A stretch of 58,459 nt of DNA from Myxococcales bacterium. GTDB lineage: Bacteria; Myxococcota_A; Polyangia; Palsa-1104; SHYY01. This document shows, piece after piece, positions 25,462 through 35,450 of the stretch. The notes beneath the pieces were generated by a model. It saw only the letters and a list, made by a program, of their open reading frames with translations, had not been told where the DNA came from and did no database searches. The first letter of the stretch is position 1. Each line of letters begins with the position of its first letter. A program made the translations under genes and the position numbers. The stretch spans positions 1 through 58,459 of the forward strand of contig SHYY01000014.1 in NCBI GenBank assembly GCA_009692555.1, written 5' to 3'.

Positions 25462-26145
25462 ATGGACGAGGTGGATATCCGGAAGGTGCAGCTGGCGGTG
25501 GCCAACCTGCTGACGTTGATCCTCTCGATCGCCATCCACGAGTTCGGCCACGCCTACGTCGCCGACCGCCTGGGCGACGGGCTTCCGCGCCGCCAGGGCC
25601 GCGTGACGCTCAACCCGCTGGCCCACATCGACCCGATCGGCACGATCCTTTTTCCGCTCCTCGGCTTCTTCACCGGGCTCCCTTTCCTGGGCTGGGGCAA
25701 GCCGGTCATGACCTCGCCGCGCGCCGGCTGGCTGATCAAGATGCGCGAGAAGACCGCCAACCTGCTCATCTCCGTCGCTGGCCCACTGATGAACATCGGC
25801 CTCGCTGGGCTGATGTCCGTCGTGTTCCTGGTCCTCACCCGGCTCGGCTTCCGCGAATCCGATCGGGTGCGCGAGGTGCCGCTCCTGCTGTATTACGTCG
25901 GCCGCGCGATCGAGCTGAACATCGGCCTCGCGCTGTTCAACATGATCCCGTGCCCGCCGCTCGACGGGCGATCGGTCCTGTTCTTTTTTCTGCCGCACGG
26001 CCACCCGGTGGAGCGCTTCCTGGTGCAATACGGCTCGCTGATCTTCTTCGCCCTGCTCCTCACCGGCCTGTTCCGGATCATCCTGGTGCCGGTCGGGATC
26101 GTCACCAACCTCTGGCTCGATCTGCTCCTCAGCTGGGCCCCTTGA
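25462..26145 (+). CDS. Site-2 protease family (M50) membrane metalloprotease
   Basis: The protein has 227 aa from the ATG at 25462. It has the zinc motif AIHEFGHAYVADRLGD (HExxH) in the first membrane segment and NMIPCPPLDGRSVL (N-P-DG motif) in the third. Four to five hydrophobic segments are visible. This small S2P-like type (FpoA/YwhC group) sits next to scpAB in many bacteria. Its stop overlaps the scpA start (TGATG). Confidence 0.9.
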   Translation: MDEVDIRKVQLAVANLLTLILSIAIHEFGHAYVADRLGDGLPRRQGRVTLNPLAHIDPIGTILFPLLGFFTGLPFLGWGKPVMTSPRAGWLIKMREKTANLLISVAGPLMNIGLAGLMSVVFLVLTRLGFRESDRVREVPLLLYYVGRAIELNIGLALFNMIPCPPLDGRSVLFFFLPHGHPVERFLVQYGSLIFFALLLTGLFRIILVPVGIVTNLWLDLLLSWAP

Positions 26146-27032
26146 TGTCGGCGGGGGACCCCGAGACGCCGGTCGTCCCCGTCGACCACAACCCGGAGGC
26201 TGGGGACCAGGACCAGTCGGTCCGCTTCGAGCTGCCCGACTTCGAGGGGCCGCTCGACCTGCTCCTCCACCTGGTGAAGAAGCACGAGCTCGATATCTTC
26301 AACGTCCCGATCAGCTTCATCACCGAGCGCTACCTCGCCTACATCCACACCATGCAGGTGCTCAACCTCGACATCGCCGGCGAGTACCTCCTGATGGCCG
26401 CCACGCTCGCCTACATCAAGTCGCGCGAGCTGGTGCCACCGACGGCCGAGGAGCTGGCCGCCGAGGCCGCGGGCGCTGACGACGACGAGCCGGTCGGCGA
26501 TCCGCGCCAGGACCTGATCCGGCGGCTGCTCGAGTACCAGAAGTACAAGGCGGCGGCGGCGATGCTCGGCCAGCGGCCGGTGACCGGGCGCAACGTGTGG
26601 ACCCGCGGCGCGTCGGCGGAGGACGTGGCCTGCATGGCGCCCTCGGGGGAGGCGCCGCTGGCCGAGGTGCCGGTGTTCAAGCTGATCGAGGCGCTCGAGA
26701 AGGTGCTCGCGCGGGCCCGGATCAAGATCGCCCACGACGTGGTGATCGATCGCATCTCGCTGACCGACAAGATCAACGAACTGGTGGATCGCCTGGAGCG
26801 CGAGGAGACCTTCACCTTCGCCTCCTGCTTCGCCTTCGTCGACGATGCGGAGGTGGTGGTGAACCTGCGCCACCAGATCGTGATCACCTTCCTCGCGCTC
26901 CTGGAGATGACGAGGCTGCGCATGTTGCGCTTGCATCAGCCGAGCGATCGGGGCGAAATCTACGTGGCCCGCGGCAGCGCCGATCTGCAGGCCGCCAAGG
27001 CTTCCGCGCACGGCCAGGAGTTCACCGCATGA
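26145..27032 (+). CDS. scpA: Segregation and condensation protein A
   Basis: The protein has 295 aa. [20 protein letters not shown] is the conserved N-terminal block of ScpA. The C-terminal winged-helix block is [20 protein letters not shown]. ScpA is the kleisin that bridges SMC heads with ScpB. The start at 26145 overlaps the upstream stop by one base, and the end overlaps scpB by ATGA. Confidence 0.95.
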   Translation: MSAGDPETPVVPVDHNPEAGDQDQSVRFELPDFEGPLDLLLHLVKKHELDIFNVPISFITERYLAYIHTMQVLNLDIAGEYLLMAATLAYIKSRELVPPTAEELAAEAAGADDDEPVGDPRQDLIRRLLEYQKYKAAAAMLGQRPVTGRNVWTRGASAEDVACMAPSGEAPLAEVPVFKLIEALEKVLARARIKIAHDVVIDRISLTDKINELVDRLEREETFTFASCFAFVDDAEVVVNLRHQIVITFLALLEMTRLRMLRLHQPSDRGEIYVARGSADLQAAKASAHGQEFTA

Positions 27033-28309
27033 GCGAAGAGCAGGAAGGCCCCCGCCAAGGCGGCGATGCGACCCCCGGTGCACAAGGTGTCGCCGAGGGT
27101 GTTCCGGAGGCCGAGGTGGCCCCCGAGGTGACCGCGCCGACGGTGGCGCCGATTTCCATGGAGACCGACGACGTGGCCGGGAGCGACCCGGGCGGCGACT
27201 TCGACGAGGAGAAGACCAATCCAGGTGGCTCGGATCTCGGCGAGGTGGTGGTCGCCGAGGGAGAGGCAACGGAAGGCGAGTTCGACGAGGAGGAGGTGAC
27301 CAACCGCGGTCCCTCGCCGTTCACGATGACGGTCGACATGGCCCGGCCCGACGCCCCGGCGGCCGACCTCTCCGGGCCGCTCTCCCTCGCCTACCACCCC
27401 TCCAGCGATCCCGGGCTGGGCGCCGGTGGAGCGGCTCCTGTCGCTGCCGACGCCCACGCCGCGGAGGCGGAGGCGAGCCCCGCCGAGCGGCTGCCCTCGA
27501 TCCTCGAGTCGTTGCTGCTGGCGGCCGATCGCCCGCTGGCGGCCGCCGACCTCGCCGCGCTGGTGGGCGAGCGCGACGCCGACCGCATCCAGACCGCGCT
27601 CCTGCTCCTCTCGGCGGACTACGAGCCGCGCGGGATCCACCTCCACGAGGTCGCCGGAGGCTGGCAGCTTCGCACCAACCCGCAGAACGCGCCGTGGGTG
27701 CAAAAGCTGCTCACCGCCAAGCCGGTCCGGATGACCCGCGCGCAGCTGGAGACCCTCGCCATCGTCGGCTACCGGCAGCCGATCACGCGCCCGGAGGTCG
27801 ATGAGATCCGCGGCGTCGACTCGGGCGGCACGCTGAAGACGCTGCTCGACCGCACCCTGGTGCGCATCCTCGGCAAGAAAGAGGAGGCGGGGCGACCGCT
27901 CCTCTACGGCACCACCAAGGACTTCCTGCAGTTCTTCAACCTGCGCGATCTGCGCGATTTGCCGACGCTGCGCGAGTTCCACGAACTGACGGAGGAGCAC
28001 CAGGCGCAGGTGGCGGCGCTGGAGGGCGCGGCGACGCCGGGGACGATCGAGCCACCCGACGCAGCGGGGGAGCCGGGGGTACCGGCGACGCTCTCGCGGG
28101 TCGATCTGCCCGACGTGGCTGAGGAGGACATGAGCCACATCGACTCGCTGATCGACCAGGCAGGTGCGAAGGCGCAGGCCGCCTCGAAGGCGATCAGCGA
28201 CGAGGCGGCGAGGCCCGCGGAGGGAGATGGCGATCCTGGGCCGCCGCCACCTCCGCCCGGATCGACGCCGGCACCGATGTCTCCACAAAAGCCAGGCGAG
28301 AGTTCGTGA
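27029..28309 (+). CDS. scpB: Segregation and condensation protein B, with long acidic N- and C-terminal extensions
   Basis: The protein has 426 aa. The typical ScpB core is about 180-190 aa; here it spans about residues 150-335 ([46 protein letters not shown]). The N-terminal 145 residues are acidic and low-complexity, and the C-terminal 90 are Ala/Pro-rich. Such extensions are seen in Myxococcota. ScpB works as a dimer in the SMC-ScpAB condensin. It overlaps scpA by ATGA and rluB by GTGA. Confidence 0.95.
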   Translation: MSEEQEGPRQGGDATPGAQGVAEGVPEAEVAPEVTAPTVAPISMETDDVAGSDPGGDFDEEKTNPGGSDLGEVVVAEGEATEGEFDEEEVTNRGPSPFTMTVDMARPDAPAADLSGPLSLAYHPSSDPGLGAGGAAPVAADAHAAEAEASPAERLPSILESLLLAADRPLAAADLAALVGERDADRIQTALLLLSADYEPRGIHLHEVAGGWQLRTNPQNAPWVQKLLTAKPVRMTRAQLETLAIVGYRQPITRPEVDEIRGVDSGGTLKTLLDRTLVRILGKKEEAGRPLLYGTTKDFLQFFNLRDLRDLPTLREFHELTEEHQAQVAALEGAATPGTIEPPDAAGEPGVPATLSRVDLPDVAEEDMSHIDSLIDQAGAKAQAASKAISDEAARPAEGDGDPGPPPPPPGSTPAPMSPQKPGESS

Positions 28310-29340
28310 AGTCCACCGAGATGCGGCTGCAGCGCTTCCTCGCGCAGGGCGGGGTGGCGTCGCGCCGCAAGGCCGAGGAGCTGATCACCTCGGGACAGGT
28401 CAAGGTCAATGGGCGGGTGGTCACCGAGCTGGGGAGCAAGGTCGATCCCGATGCCGACAAGGTGTTCGTCGCCGGGCGGCGCATTCTCGCCCAGCGCAAT
28501 GTGTATATTTTGCTCAACAAACCAAAGGGTTACGTGACCACCGCGACCGACCCCGAGGGGCGCCCGACGGTGATGCAGCTGGTGCCTTCGAGCGAGCGGC
28601 TCTACTGCGTTGGCCGGCTCGACTACAACACCGAGGGCGTCCTGCTCATCACCAACGACGGCGACCTCGCCTTCGCGCTGATGCACCCCTCCCGCGGCGT
28701 CGAGAAGACCTACCACGCCAAGGTGCAGGGGACGCTCAACGTCGAGGAGATCGAGCGCCTCCGCGAGGGCGTCACCCTCGATGACGGGACAAAGACGCGG
28801 CCGGCCCACGTCCATGTCGTCGGCGACACGGGCAATCACACCTGGGTCGAGATCGGGATCAAGGAGGGCAAGAACCGGCAGATCCATCGCATGGCGGAGG
28901 TGATCGGCCACCCGGTGCTGAAGCTGGAGCGGGTGGACTACGCAGGGCTCACCACCGAGGGTGTGAAGCTCGGGCGCTGGCGCAGCCTGACCTCCGAGGA
29001 GGTGGCAGCGCTGCGCGAGATGTCCGGGGCGCGCTCGACGGTGGTGCGCAAGCGGTCACCGCAGGGACGGCGGCCCTCGACGAGAACGGAGACGCGATCG
29101 GAGGCGCGCGCCGATGCGCGGTCGGCGCCGAGGAGCCGGGCGCACGAGGAGCCGCGCAAGCCGCCGCGCCACAAGCCGCGCGGTGGCAGAGGCCAAGACA
29201 AACGGGGAGGACCGCCCGCGCAAGCCGGCCGTCCGGGACGGGGAGCGCCACCTGCGCGCACCGGAAAACCGGGACGGGGAGCGCCGCCTGCGCGCACCGG
29301 CAAGCCGACCCGGGAGGGTCGCCCGAAGGCGGGGCGATGA
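28306..29340 (+). CDS. rluB: 23S rRNA pseudouridine synthase RluB-type with basic tail
   Basis: The protein has 344 aa from a GTG overlapping the scpB stop. An S4 domain (about 6-60: [20 protein letters not shown]) is followed by the synthase domain with catalytic Asp in [17 protein letters not shown] and the [10 protein letters not shown] motif. The C-terminal 95 residues are a Lys/Arg/Pro-rich disordered tail with repeated [12 protein letters not shown], likely for RNA binding. RluB makes pseudouridine 2605 in E. coli 23S rRNA. Confidence 0.9.
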   Translation: MKSTEMRLQRFLAQGGVASRRKAEELITSGQVKVNGRVVTELGSKVDPDADKVFVAGRRILAQRNVYILLNKPKGYVTTATDPEGRPTVMQLVPSSERLYCVGRLDYNTEGVLLITNDGDLAFALMHPSRGVEKTYHAKVQGTLNVEEIERLREGVTLDDGTKTRPAHVHVVGDTGNHTWVEIGIKEGKNRQIHRMAEVIGHPVLKLERVDYAGLTTEGVKLGRWRSLTSEEVAALREMSGARSTVVRKRSPQGRRPSTRTETRSEARADARSAPRSRAHEEPRKPPRHKPRGGRGQDKRGGPPAQAGRPGRGAPPARTGKPGRGAPPARTGKPTREGRPKAGR

Positions 29341-30059
29341 GCAGGCCCACGCAACCGACCCCGTCCTCCGGCTCGGGCCCAGCCCAGGTGATCGCCATCG
29401 ATGGACCGGCCGGCGCGGGCAAGTCCACCGCCTCGCATACACTGGCCCGGCGCCTCGGCTTCTTCCTCCTCGATACCGGCGCGATCTACCGCGCGCTCGC
29501 GCTGGCGGCGCGGACCGCGGGGGTGGCGTGGGACGACGAGGCGGGGCTGGCCCTGCTGGCGCGCGATCTGCCGATCCGGTTCGTGCCGCGGTCGGACGCG
29601 GCGCAGGCGGTGCTGCTCGGCGATGCCGATATCTCCCTGGCCATCCGTACCCCCGAGATCTCCGACGGGGCGAGCCGCGTCTCGTCGCTGCCGGCGGTGC
29701 GCGCGGCGCTGCTCGAGCTGCAGCGATCGATCGCCGGCGCGGGTGGCTGCGTGGTCGAGGGGCGCGATATCGGCACCGTGGTCCTGCCGTGGGCGCCGGT
29801 GAAGTTCTTCGTCACCGCGTCGCCGGAAGAGCGGGCGCGGAGACGCCACCTGGAGCTCTGCGCGCGCGGGGAGCCGTCGGACCTCGTGGACACGCTGGCC
29901 GGGATCATCGAGCGCGATCGCCGCGACGAGACGCGGGAGGCGGCGCCGCTCCGGCCTGCCGTCGACGCGGTGCACATCGACACTTCTCCGCTGGGCCTGG
30001 AGGAGGTGGTCGATCGGATGGAGCGGATCGCCCGCGAGCGGCTGCGTCTCGGGGGGTAG
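29337..30059 (+). CDS. cmk: Cytidylate kinase
   Basis: The protein has 240 aa. The P-loop IDGPAGAGKSTASHTLARRL (residues about 20-40), LDTGAIYRALAL and VVEGRDIGTVVLPWAPVKFF are diagnostic of CMP kinase. The end has the RDRRDETREAAPL lid-type region. It phosphorylates CMP and dCMP. It overlaps rluB by ATGA and closes the operon. In many bacteria rpsA follows directly; here 1.9 kb of accessory DNA intervenes. Confidence 0.95.
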   Translation: MSRPTQPTPSSGSGPAQVIAIDGPAGAGKSTASHTLARRLGFFLLDTGAIYRALALAARTAGVAWDDEAGLALLARDLPIRFVPRSDAAQAVLLGDADISLAIRTPEISDGASRVSSLPAVRAALLELQRSIAGAGGCVVEGRDIGTVVLPWAPVKFFVTASPEERARRRHLELCARGEPSDLVDTLAGIIERDRRDETREAAPLRPAVDAVHIDTSPLGLEEVVDRMERIARERLRLGG

Positions 30060-30150
30060 GTCGGCGACGTCGATGCTCGATCCGCCAGGGTGTTGAAAGG
30101 GGGACCGCCAAGCTGCCCGGGCTGCCTCGGGACGAAGGCGTGCGCGAAGG

Positions 30151-30273
30151 CGAGCGACTGGCGGCGGGGGCTGGTTCAGTGCGGCGGGCTTGCCCTCGTC
30201 GTACCGCGCCAACCCCGATGACCCGTCGGTCCGCGTCGACCGCAACGGGGGGCGGTGTGCGAGGACACCGTAA
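30151..30273 (+). pseudogene. C-terminal fragment of a formylglycine-generating enzyme-like (SUMF1) domain
   Basis: One frame reads GGGGWFSAAGLPSSYRANPD, then a VRVDRNGGRCARTP end and a TAA at 30271. This matches the usual C-terminal shape of SUMF1-type domains (RGGxWxxxxxxLRxxxRxxxxP...GFRCAR). The rest of the domain is absent, so it is a fossil. The identification is by motif only. Confidence 0.45.
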
Positions 30274-30293
30274 GACCGTGCTAAATTCCTGAT

Positions 30294-30918
30294 GTGCTGC
30301 TGTTCGACGCTCCCCTCACCTTCCGCGAGTACATGACCTAAGGAAGAGCTTCCGCTGGCAACGGTGTTTCCCGAGGTGCTGCGGTTCCTCGCGTAGCGGG
30401 ACGACGCGGCCCTGTTCGGCGCACAGGCGGTGAATGCGTGGGTCGATCGACCCAGGATGACCGAGGACGTGGACATCCTCTCGACCCACGCCGCGCGGCT
30501 CGCGGAAGATCTACGGGCGCACCTCGGGCGGAAGTTCCACATCGCGACACGCGTGCGCGAGGTCGAAGGCGGTGGTTTCAGAATCTACCAGGTCCGGAAG
30601 CCGAAGAACCGCCACCTCGTCGACGTGCGCCAGATCGAGACGCTCCCGGAGCATCGCCATGTCGACGGCGTTCCGGTGCTCGTGCCGCTCGAACTGGCAG
30701 CCATGAAGGTCATGAGCCTCGTGGCTCGAAAGGGCCAGGCCAAGGGTGACACCGACCGCGCGGACCTGCGGCGCCTCCTCCTTGCGTCTCCCGATCTGCA
30801 GGAGAGGGACGGCCCCGTGGCCGAACGCCTGCGTGCCCTCGGCGCCGACGCGGCCGCGTTCGCGGCGTGGCGCGAGATTCTGGCCGAGAAGATCCTCCCT
30901 GACAGCGACGATTACTGA
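30294..30918 (+). pseudogene. Nucleotidyltransferase-fold protein, broken by a frameshift and an in-frame stop
   Basis: A GTG at 30294 starts LLFDAPLTFREYMT followed by TAA; a +1 shift then continues EELPLATVFPEVLRFLA, a TAG at about 30394, then RDDAALFGAQAVNAWVDRPR and MTEDVDILSTH. The DVD motif fits the metal-binding acidic residues of MNT/AbiEii-like nucleotidyltransferases. The segment from about 30430 to 30918 remains open (162 aa) and could in theory be translated from an internal start, but the N-terminal helices would be lost. Confidence 0.6.
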
Positions 30919-31095
30919 GCAAGAACGACTCGCCGCAGGCGGCTCCTCAGCGTCTCCTGGGTGCGGGGACTGACCTGCCGCCCGTACCGCGCAGGCCGTG
31001 AGCGTAAACGCCCCGACCCGTCGCAGCCGCCCAACCCAGGGGAAATCGCGTCACCGGTAGACGGGGCGCGGTCTCCGTGCTACACCGCGAGTAGA

Positions 31096-31119
31096 AGTTG
31101 GAAAAGTAGGATTCCAACT
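31096..31119. promoter_or_regulatory. Inverted repeat upstream of vapB, likely autoregulatory operator
   Basis: AGTTGGAA (31096-31103) and TTCCAACT (31112-31119) are perfect 8-bp arms with an 8-nt spacer. The site ends just before the GGAGGT Shine-Dalgarno (31121-31126) of vapB. Such palindromes are typical binding sites for VapB-VapC complexes. Confidence 0.55.
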
Positions 31120-31130
31120 CGGAGGTTTCC

Positions 31131-31358
31131 ATGCGCGTCACGGCGAAAGGCCAGGTCACCATCCCTGTCGAGATCCGCCAGCGGCTCGGCCTCCTGCCCG
31201 ATACCAAGGTCGAGTTCGAGGTCGTCGGCGCCACGGTCCGGATCAGGAAGGCCAAAGACTCCGGGCGCGGCAAGGCGCTGGTGGAGCGGATGAGCGGGCG
31301 GGGACTCGGACCCATGACCACCGATGAGATCATGGCCTTGACCCGGGGCGAAGATTGA
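31131..31358 (+). CDS. vapB: AbrB/SpoVT-type antitoxin
   Basis: The protein has 75 aa. Its N-terminal swapped-hairpin domain MRVTAKGQVTIPVEIRQRLG is the diagnostic AbrB/MazE-like start. The C-terminal tail (GLGPMTTDEIMALTRGED) would wrap the toxin. Start supported by GGAGGT. Its stop overlaps the TTG start of the PIN toxin. Confidence 0.9.
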   Translation: MRVTAKGQVTIPVEIRQRLGLLPDTKVEFEVVGATVRIRKAKDSGRGKALVERMSGRGLGPMTTDEIMALTRGED

Positions 31359-31762
31359 CGCTTGTCGACAGCAACGTTCTCCTCGATATTTTCACGCGCG
31401 ATCCAAAGTGGTACGCGTGGTCGGCCGCCGCGCTGATGAGCGCCGGCGATGAGGGGGCGCTCGCCACCAACCCCATCATCTTCGCCGAGGTATCGATTCA
31501 CTTTGCCAGCCTGGAAGAGTTGGAGGAGGCGCTCCCCGCCGCGTCGTTCCACCGGGCCGCACTTCCCTGGGAAGCGGCGTTTCTCGCCGGACGCTGTTTC
31601 GCGCAGTATCGCAAGCGCGGTGGAGCGCGACGGTCACCCATGCCCGATTTCTACATCGGCGCGCACGCCGCCGTCGCTGGAATGGGCCTCCTGACGCGCG
31701 ATCCGAAGCGCTACCGGAGCCACTTCCCGAAGCTGCGCCTGATCTGCCCCGAACCCGGATGA
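31355..31762 (+). CDS. vapC: PIN-domain ribonuclease toxin
   Basis: The protein has 135 aa from a TTG start overlapping the antitoxin stop (TTGA). Acidic active-site residues are visible: Asp in LVDSNVLLDI, Glu in IIFAEVS, Asp in MPDFYIGAHA and Asp in LLTRDPKRY. VapC toxins cleave tRNA or rRNA. All core residues are present, so the module may be active although its neighbours are decayed. Confidence 0.9.
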   Translation: MTLVDSNVLLDIFTRDPKWYAWSAAALMSAGDEGALATNPIIFAEVSIHFASLEELEEALPAASFHRAALPWEAAFLAGRCFAQYRKRGGARRSPMPDFYIGAHAAVAGMGLLTRDPKRYRSHFPKLRLICPEPG

Positions 31763-31829
31763 CGGGCGCGACGAGCGGCGCTGTGCTGCCCCTGGGCGCC
31801 GCGGAAGTCTGGTCACGCCCGGATTTCGC

Positions 31830-31858
31830 TTGACGGGGTAGGGTCACATCGTTAAGGT
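31830..31858 (+). promoter_or_regulatory. Promoter of rpsA
   Basis: TTGACG (-35, 31830-31835), a 17-nt spacer and TAAGGT (-10, 31853-31858) are present. The start codon lies about 80 nt downstream, so rpsA has a real leader, unlike the leaderless genes here. S1 leaders are often targets of autoregulation. Confidence 0.6.
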
Positions 31859-31947
31859 TCGCACCTTACTTTTTCCGGGTTTCGTGTGTCTCGACTTCCG
31901 GGGCCACCCTATCGGCGGATCAAGGGAAAGCGAGCACGTAACGACAC

Positions 31948-33693
<1,746 letters not shown>

Positions 33694-33712
33694 GCCAGGG
33701 CTCGATGACCAA

Positions 33713-33838
33713 CCTCCTCCGTTGCGCTCGCTACGCGGGTAGAAAAAACCGCGCGGGAAGCGCGCGGCGGAGGGGAGGCTCACGCGCCAGCGCCGCAGGC
33801 TCAGATCGGCCCGCGTGAGGGGGACGGGAAAGTCCCCA
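33713..33838 (+). other. Chain of hairpins between rpsA and sppA
   Basis: Visible stems are: CCTCCTCCG (33713-33721) with the CGGAGGGGAGG region (33768-33778), enclosing a CCGCGC/GCGCGG hairpin (33749-33767); CTCACGCG (33779-33786) with CGCGTGAG (33812-33819); and GGGGAC (33821-33826) with GTCCCC (33833-33838), 5 nt before the sppA ATG. No T-tract follows, so a classical terminator is not shown. Confidence 0.4.
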
Positions 33839-33843
33839 TCAAA

Positions 33844-34755
33844 ATGGACCGTCGCTCGACCCTCTACGCGCTCCTCATCTTCGGTGGCCTGCTCGGCGCC
33901 TGCTTCCTCTTCGCGCTCATCCTCTTCACCTCCCTCGACTCTGCTGACGAAGGCCGGAAGGGCTGGTCCTCGGGGCCCGGTCCGAAGATCGGCGTGGTGG
34001 AGATCAAGGGGGTGATCCTGGAGTCGCGGGAGACGATCGAGCGGCTGGTGGAGTTCCGGCGCGACAAGGCGATCAAGGCGATCGTGGTGCGGGTCGACTC
34101 GCCGGGCGGGTCGGTGGGACCGTCCCAGGAGATCTTCCGGGCGATCCAGCGGGCGCGGAAGGACAAGAAGGTGGTCATCTCGATGGGGTCGGTGGCGGCG
34201 TCGGGCGGCCTCTACATCGCCGTCGCTGGCGACCGGATCTTCGCCTCGCCGGGGACGATCACCGGATCGATCGGCGTGATCAGCGAGATCCCCGATCTCT
34301 CGGGGCTGCTCGACCTGACCCGGGTGCACGTGACGACGATCAAGAGCGGCGCGCTGAAGGACGCCGGATCGCCGCTGCGGCCGATGACCGCCGACGAGAA
34401 GCAGTACTTCCAGAAGTTCGTCAACGCGATCTACGAGCAGTTCCTCTCCGACGTGGCCTCGTCGCGCAATCTGTCGAAAGACGAGGTGCGGAAGGTGGCC
34501 GATGGGCGAGTGCTCACCGGGCAGCAGGCGCTCGAGCTGAAGCTGATCGACGAGATCGGCAACCTCGAGGACGCGCTCGATGGCGCGGCGAAGCTGGCCG
34601 GCGAGAAGGGCGATCCGGTGCCGGTGTTCGCGCGCAAGAAGCAGTCGTTCGTGCAGGAGCTGTTTCGCGATGGCGCGGAGGGGGCGGCGGGCGCGATCCG
34701 GGACCAGCTCCAGCAAGGGTCGACGGTGGAGCTGCGCGACCCGAGGCTCCGGTAG
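33844..34755 (+). CDS. sppA: Signal peptide peptidase SppA (short, 36-kDa type)
   Basis: The protein has 303 aa. One N-terminal membrane helix (about 8-30) anchors it. The nucleophile Ser120 lies in SMGSVAASGGLYIA and the general-base Lys167 in TTIKSGALKDAGSP. DSPGGSV is the oxyanion region. SppA degrades cleaved signal peptides in the inner membrane. Its TAG stop forms the left boundary of structured repeat E1. Confidence 0.92.
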   Translation: MDRRSTLYALLIFGGLLGACFLFALILFTSLDSADEGRKGWSSGPGPKIGVVEIKGVILESRETIERLVEFRRDKAIKAIVVRVDSPGGSVGPSQEIFRAIQRARKDKKVVISMGSVAASGGLYIAVAGDRIFASPGTITGSIGVISEIPDLSGLLDLTRVHVTTIKSGALKDAGSPLRPMTADEKQYFQKFVNAIYEQFLSDVASSRNLSKDEVRKVADGRVLTGQQALELKLIDEIGNLEDALDGAAKLAGEKGDPVPVFARKKQSFVQELFRDGAEGAAGAIRDQLQQGSTVELRDPRLR

Positions 34756-34913
34756 TGCACCGCCGTCGAGGTGGGGTCAATGATCCGCGGTCGAGGCGCC
34801 CGCGGCGCGAGGCGCGAGGAGGGCGCTTGCTGGCGGCAAGTAACCGACGAGCAACGAAGCGACGTGGGATGGATCGGCCGCGCAGCGTTGGCCCTACCTC
34901 GACGGCGGTGCAC
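34755..34913 (+). repeat. Structured repeat element E1 (159 nt), possible structured RNA
   Basis: The ends are GTGCACCGCCGTCGAGGT and its complement ACCTCGACGGCGGTGCAC, flanked by TA on both sides. Inside are stems CGCGGTC/GGCCGCG, CCCGCGGCGC/GCGACGTGGG (one mismatch) and the hairpin CTTGC-TGGCG-GCAAG. The unpaired blocks GAGGCGCGAGGAGG and ACCGACGAGCAACGA are conserved in E2 and E3. The core differs from E2 at only 3 of about 107 positions. It ends 6 nt before the HIT start codon. Confidence 0.8.
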
Positions 34914-34919
34914 TAGTCC

Positions 34920-35450
34920 ATGGACCGGCTGTGGGCGCCCTGGCGGATGGCCTACATCCTCGCCGGGGACGAGGTGGCGGACACCTGCATTTTCTGCCAG
35001 TTCCCGTCGCTCGGACCGGCGCGATTCCGCACGCATGGCATCCTCTGCGCGACCGATCGTGCGTTCGCGATGATGAACAAATACCCGTACAATAACGGGC
35101 ACATCATGGTTATCCCGCGCGCTCACGTCGCGGATCCGGCGGAGCTTTCGAGCGAGGATTACCAGGCGACCTGCGAGCTTCTCCGGCAGGCGACGGCGGC
35201 GGTGCGCGGCGCGCTCGGGGCGCACGGCTTCAACCTCGGGATGAACCTTGGGCGGGTGGCCGGCGCGGGGATCGACCTGCACTGCCATTACCACGTCGTG
35301 CCGCGCTGGAACGGCGACACCAACTTCATGCCGGTGGTGGGTGACGTGAAGGTGCTCTCCGAGGCGGTGGGCGCCACCTACGAGCGCCTGCTGCCGCACT
35401 TCGCGTCGCTCGGCGTCGGGCCTTCGCCGGAGGAGCCGGGCGCGCTGTGA
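34920..35450 (+). CDS. HIT family hydrolase (Ap4A hydrolase/phosphorylase-like)
   Basis: The protein has 176 aa. It begins MDRLWAPWRMAYI, typical of the Fhit/Ap4A group. A CIFCQ zinc-type pair, NNGHIMVIPRAHV and the HIT motif DLHCHYHVVPRW (HxHxHxx) are present. Members hydrolyse dinucleoside polyphosphates. No Shine-Dalgarno lies before the ATG; element E1 ends just upstream. The stop overlaps the next gene by GTGA. Confidence 0.92.
   Translation: MDRLWAPWRMAYILAGDEVADTCIFCQFPSLGPARFRTHGILCATDRAFAMMNKYPYNNGHIMVIPRAHVADPAELSSEDYQATCELLRQATAAVRGALGAHGFNLGMNLGRVAGAGIDLHCHYHVVPRWNGDTNFMPVVGDVKVLSEAVGATYERLLPHFASLGVGPSPEEPGAL

Noticed and set aside
30430..30918. Nucleotidyltransferase taken as an intact gene
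   Set aside because: Homologous sequence clearly continues upstream through a frameshift and a TAG stop, so it is called a pseudogene.
34755..34913. E1-E3 as HEARO/omega RNAs
   Set aside because: Size and mobility fit, but no IscB/TnpB gene is nearby and I cannot match the consensus from memory; left as a test rather than a claim.
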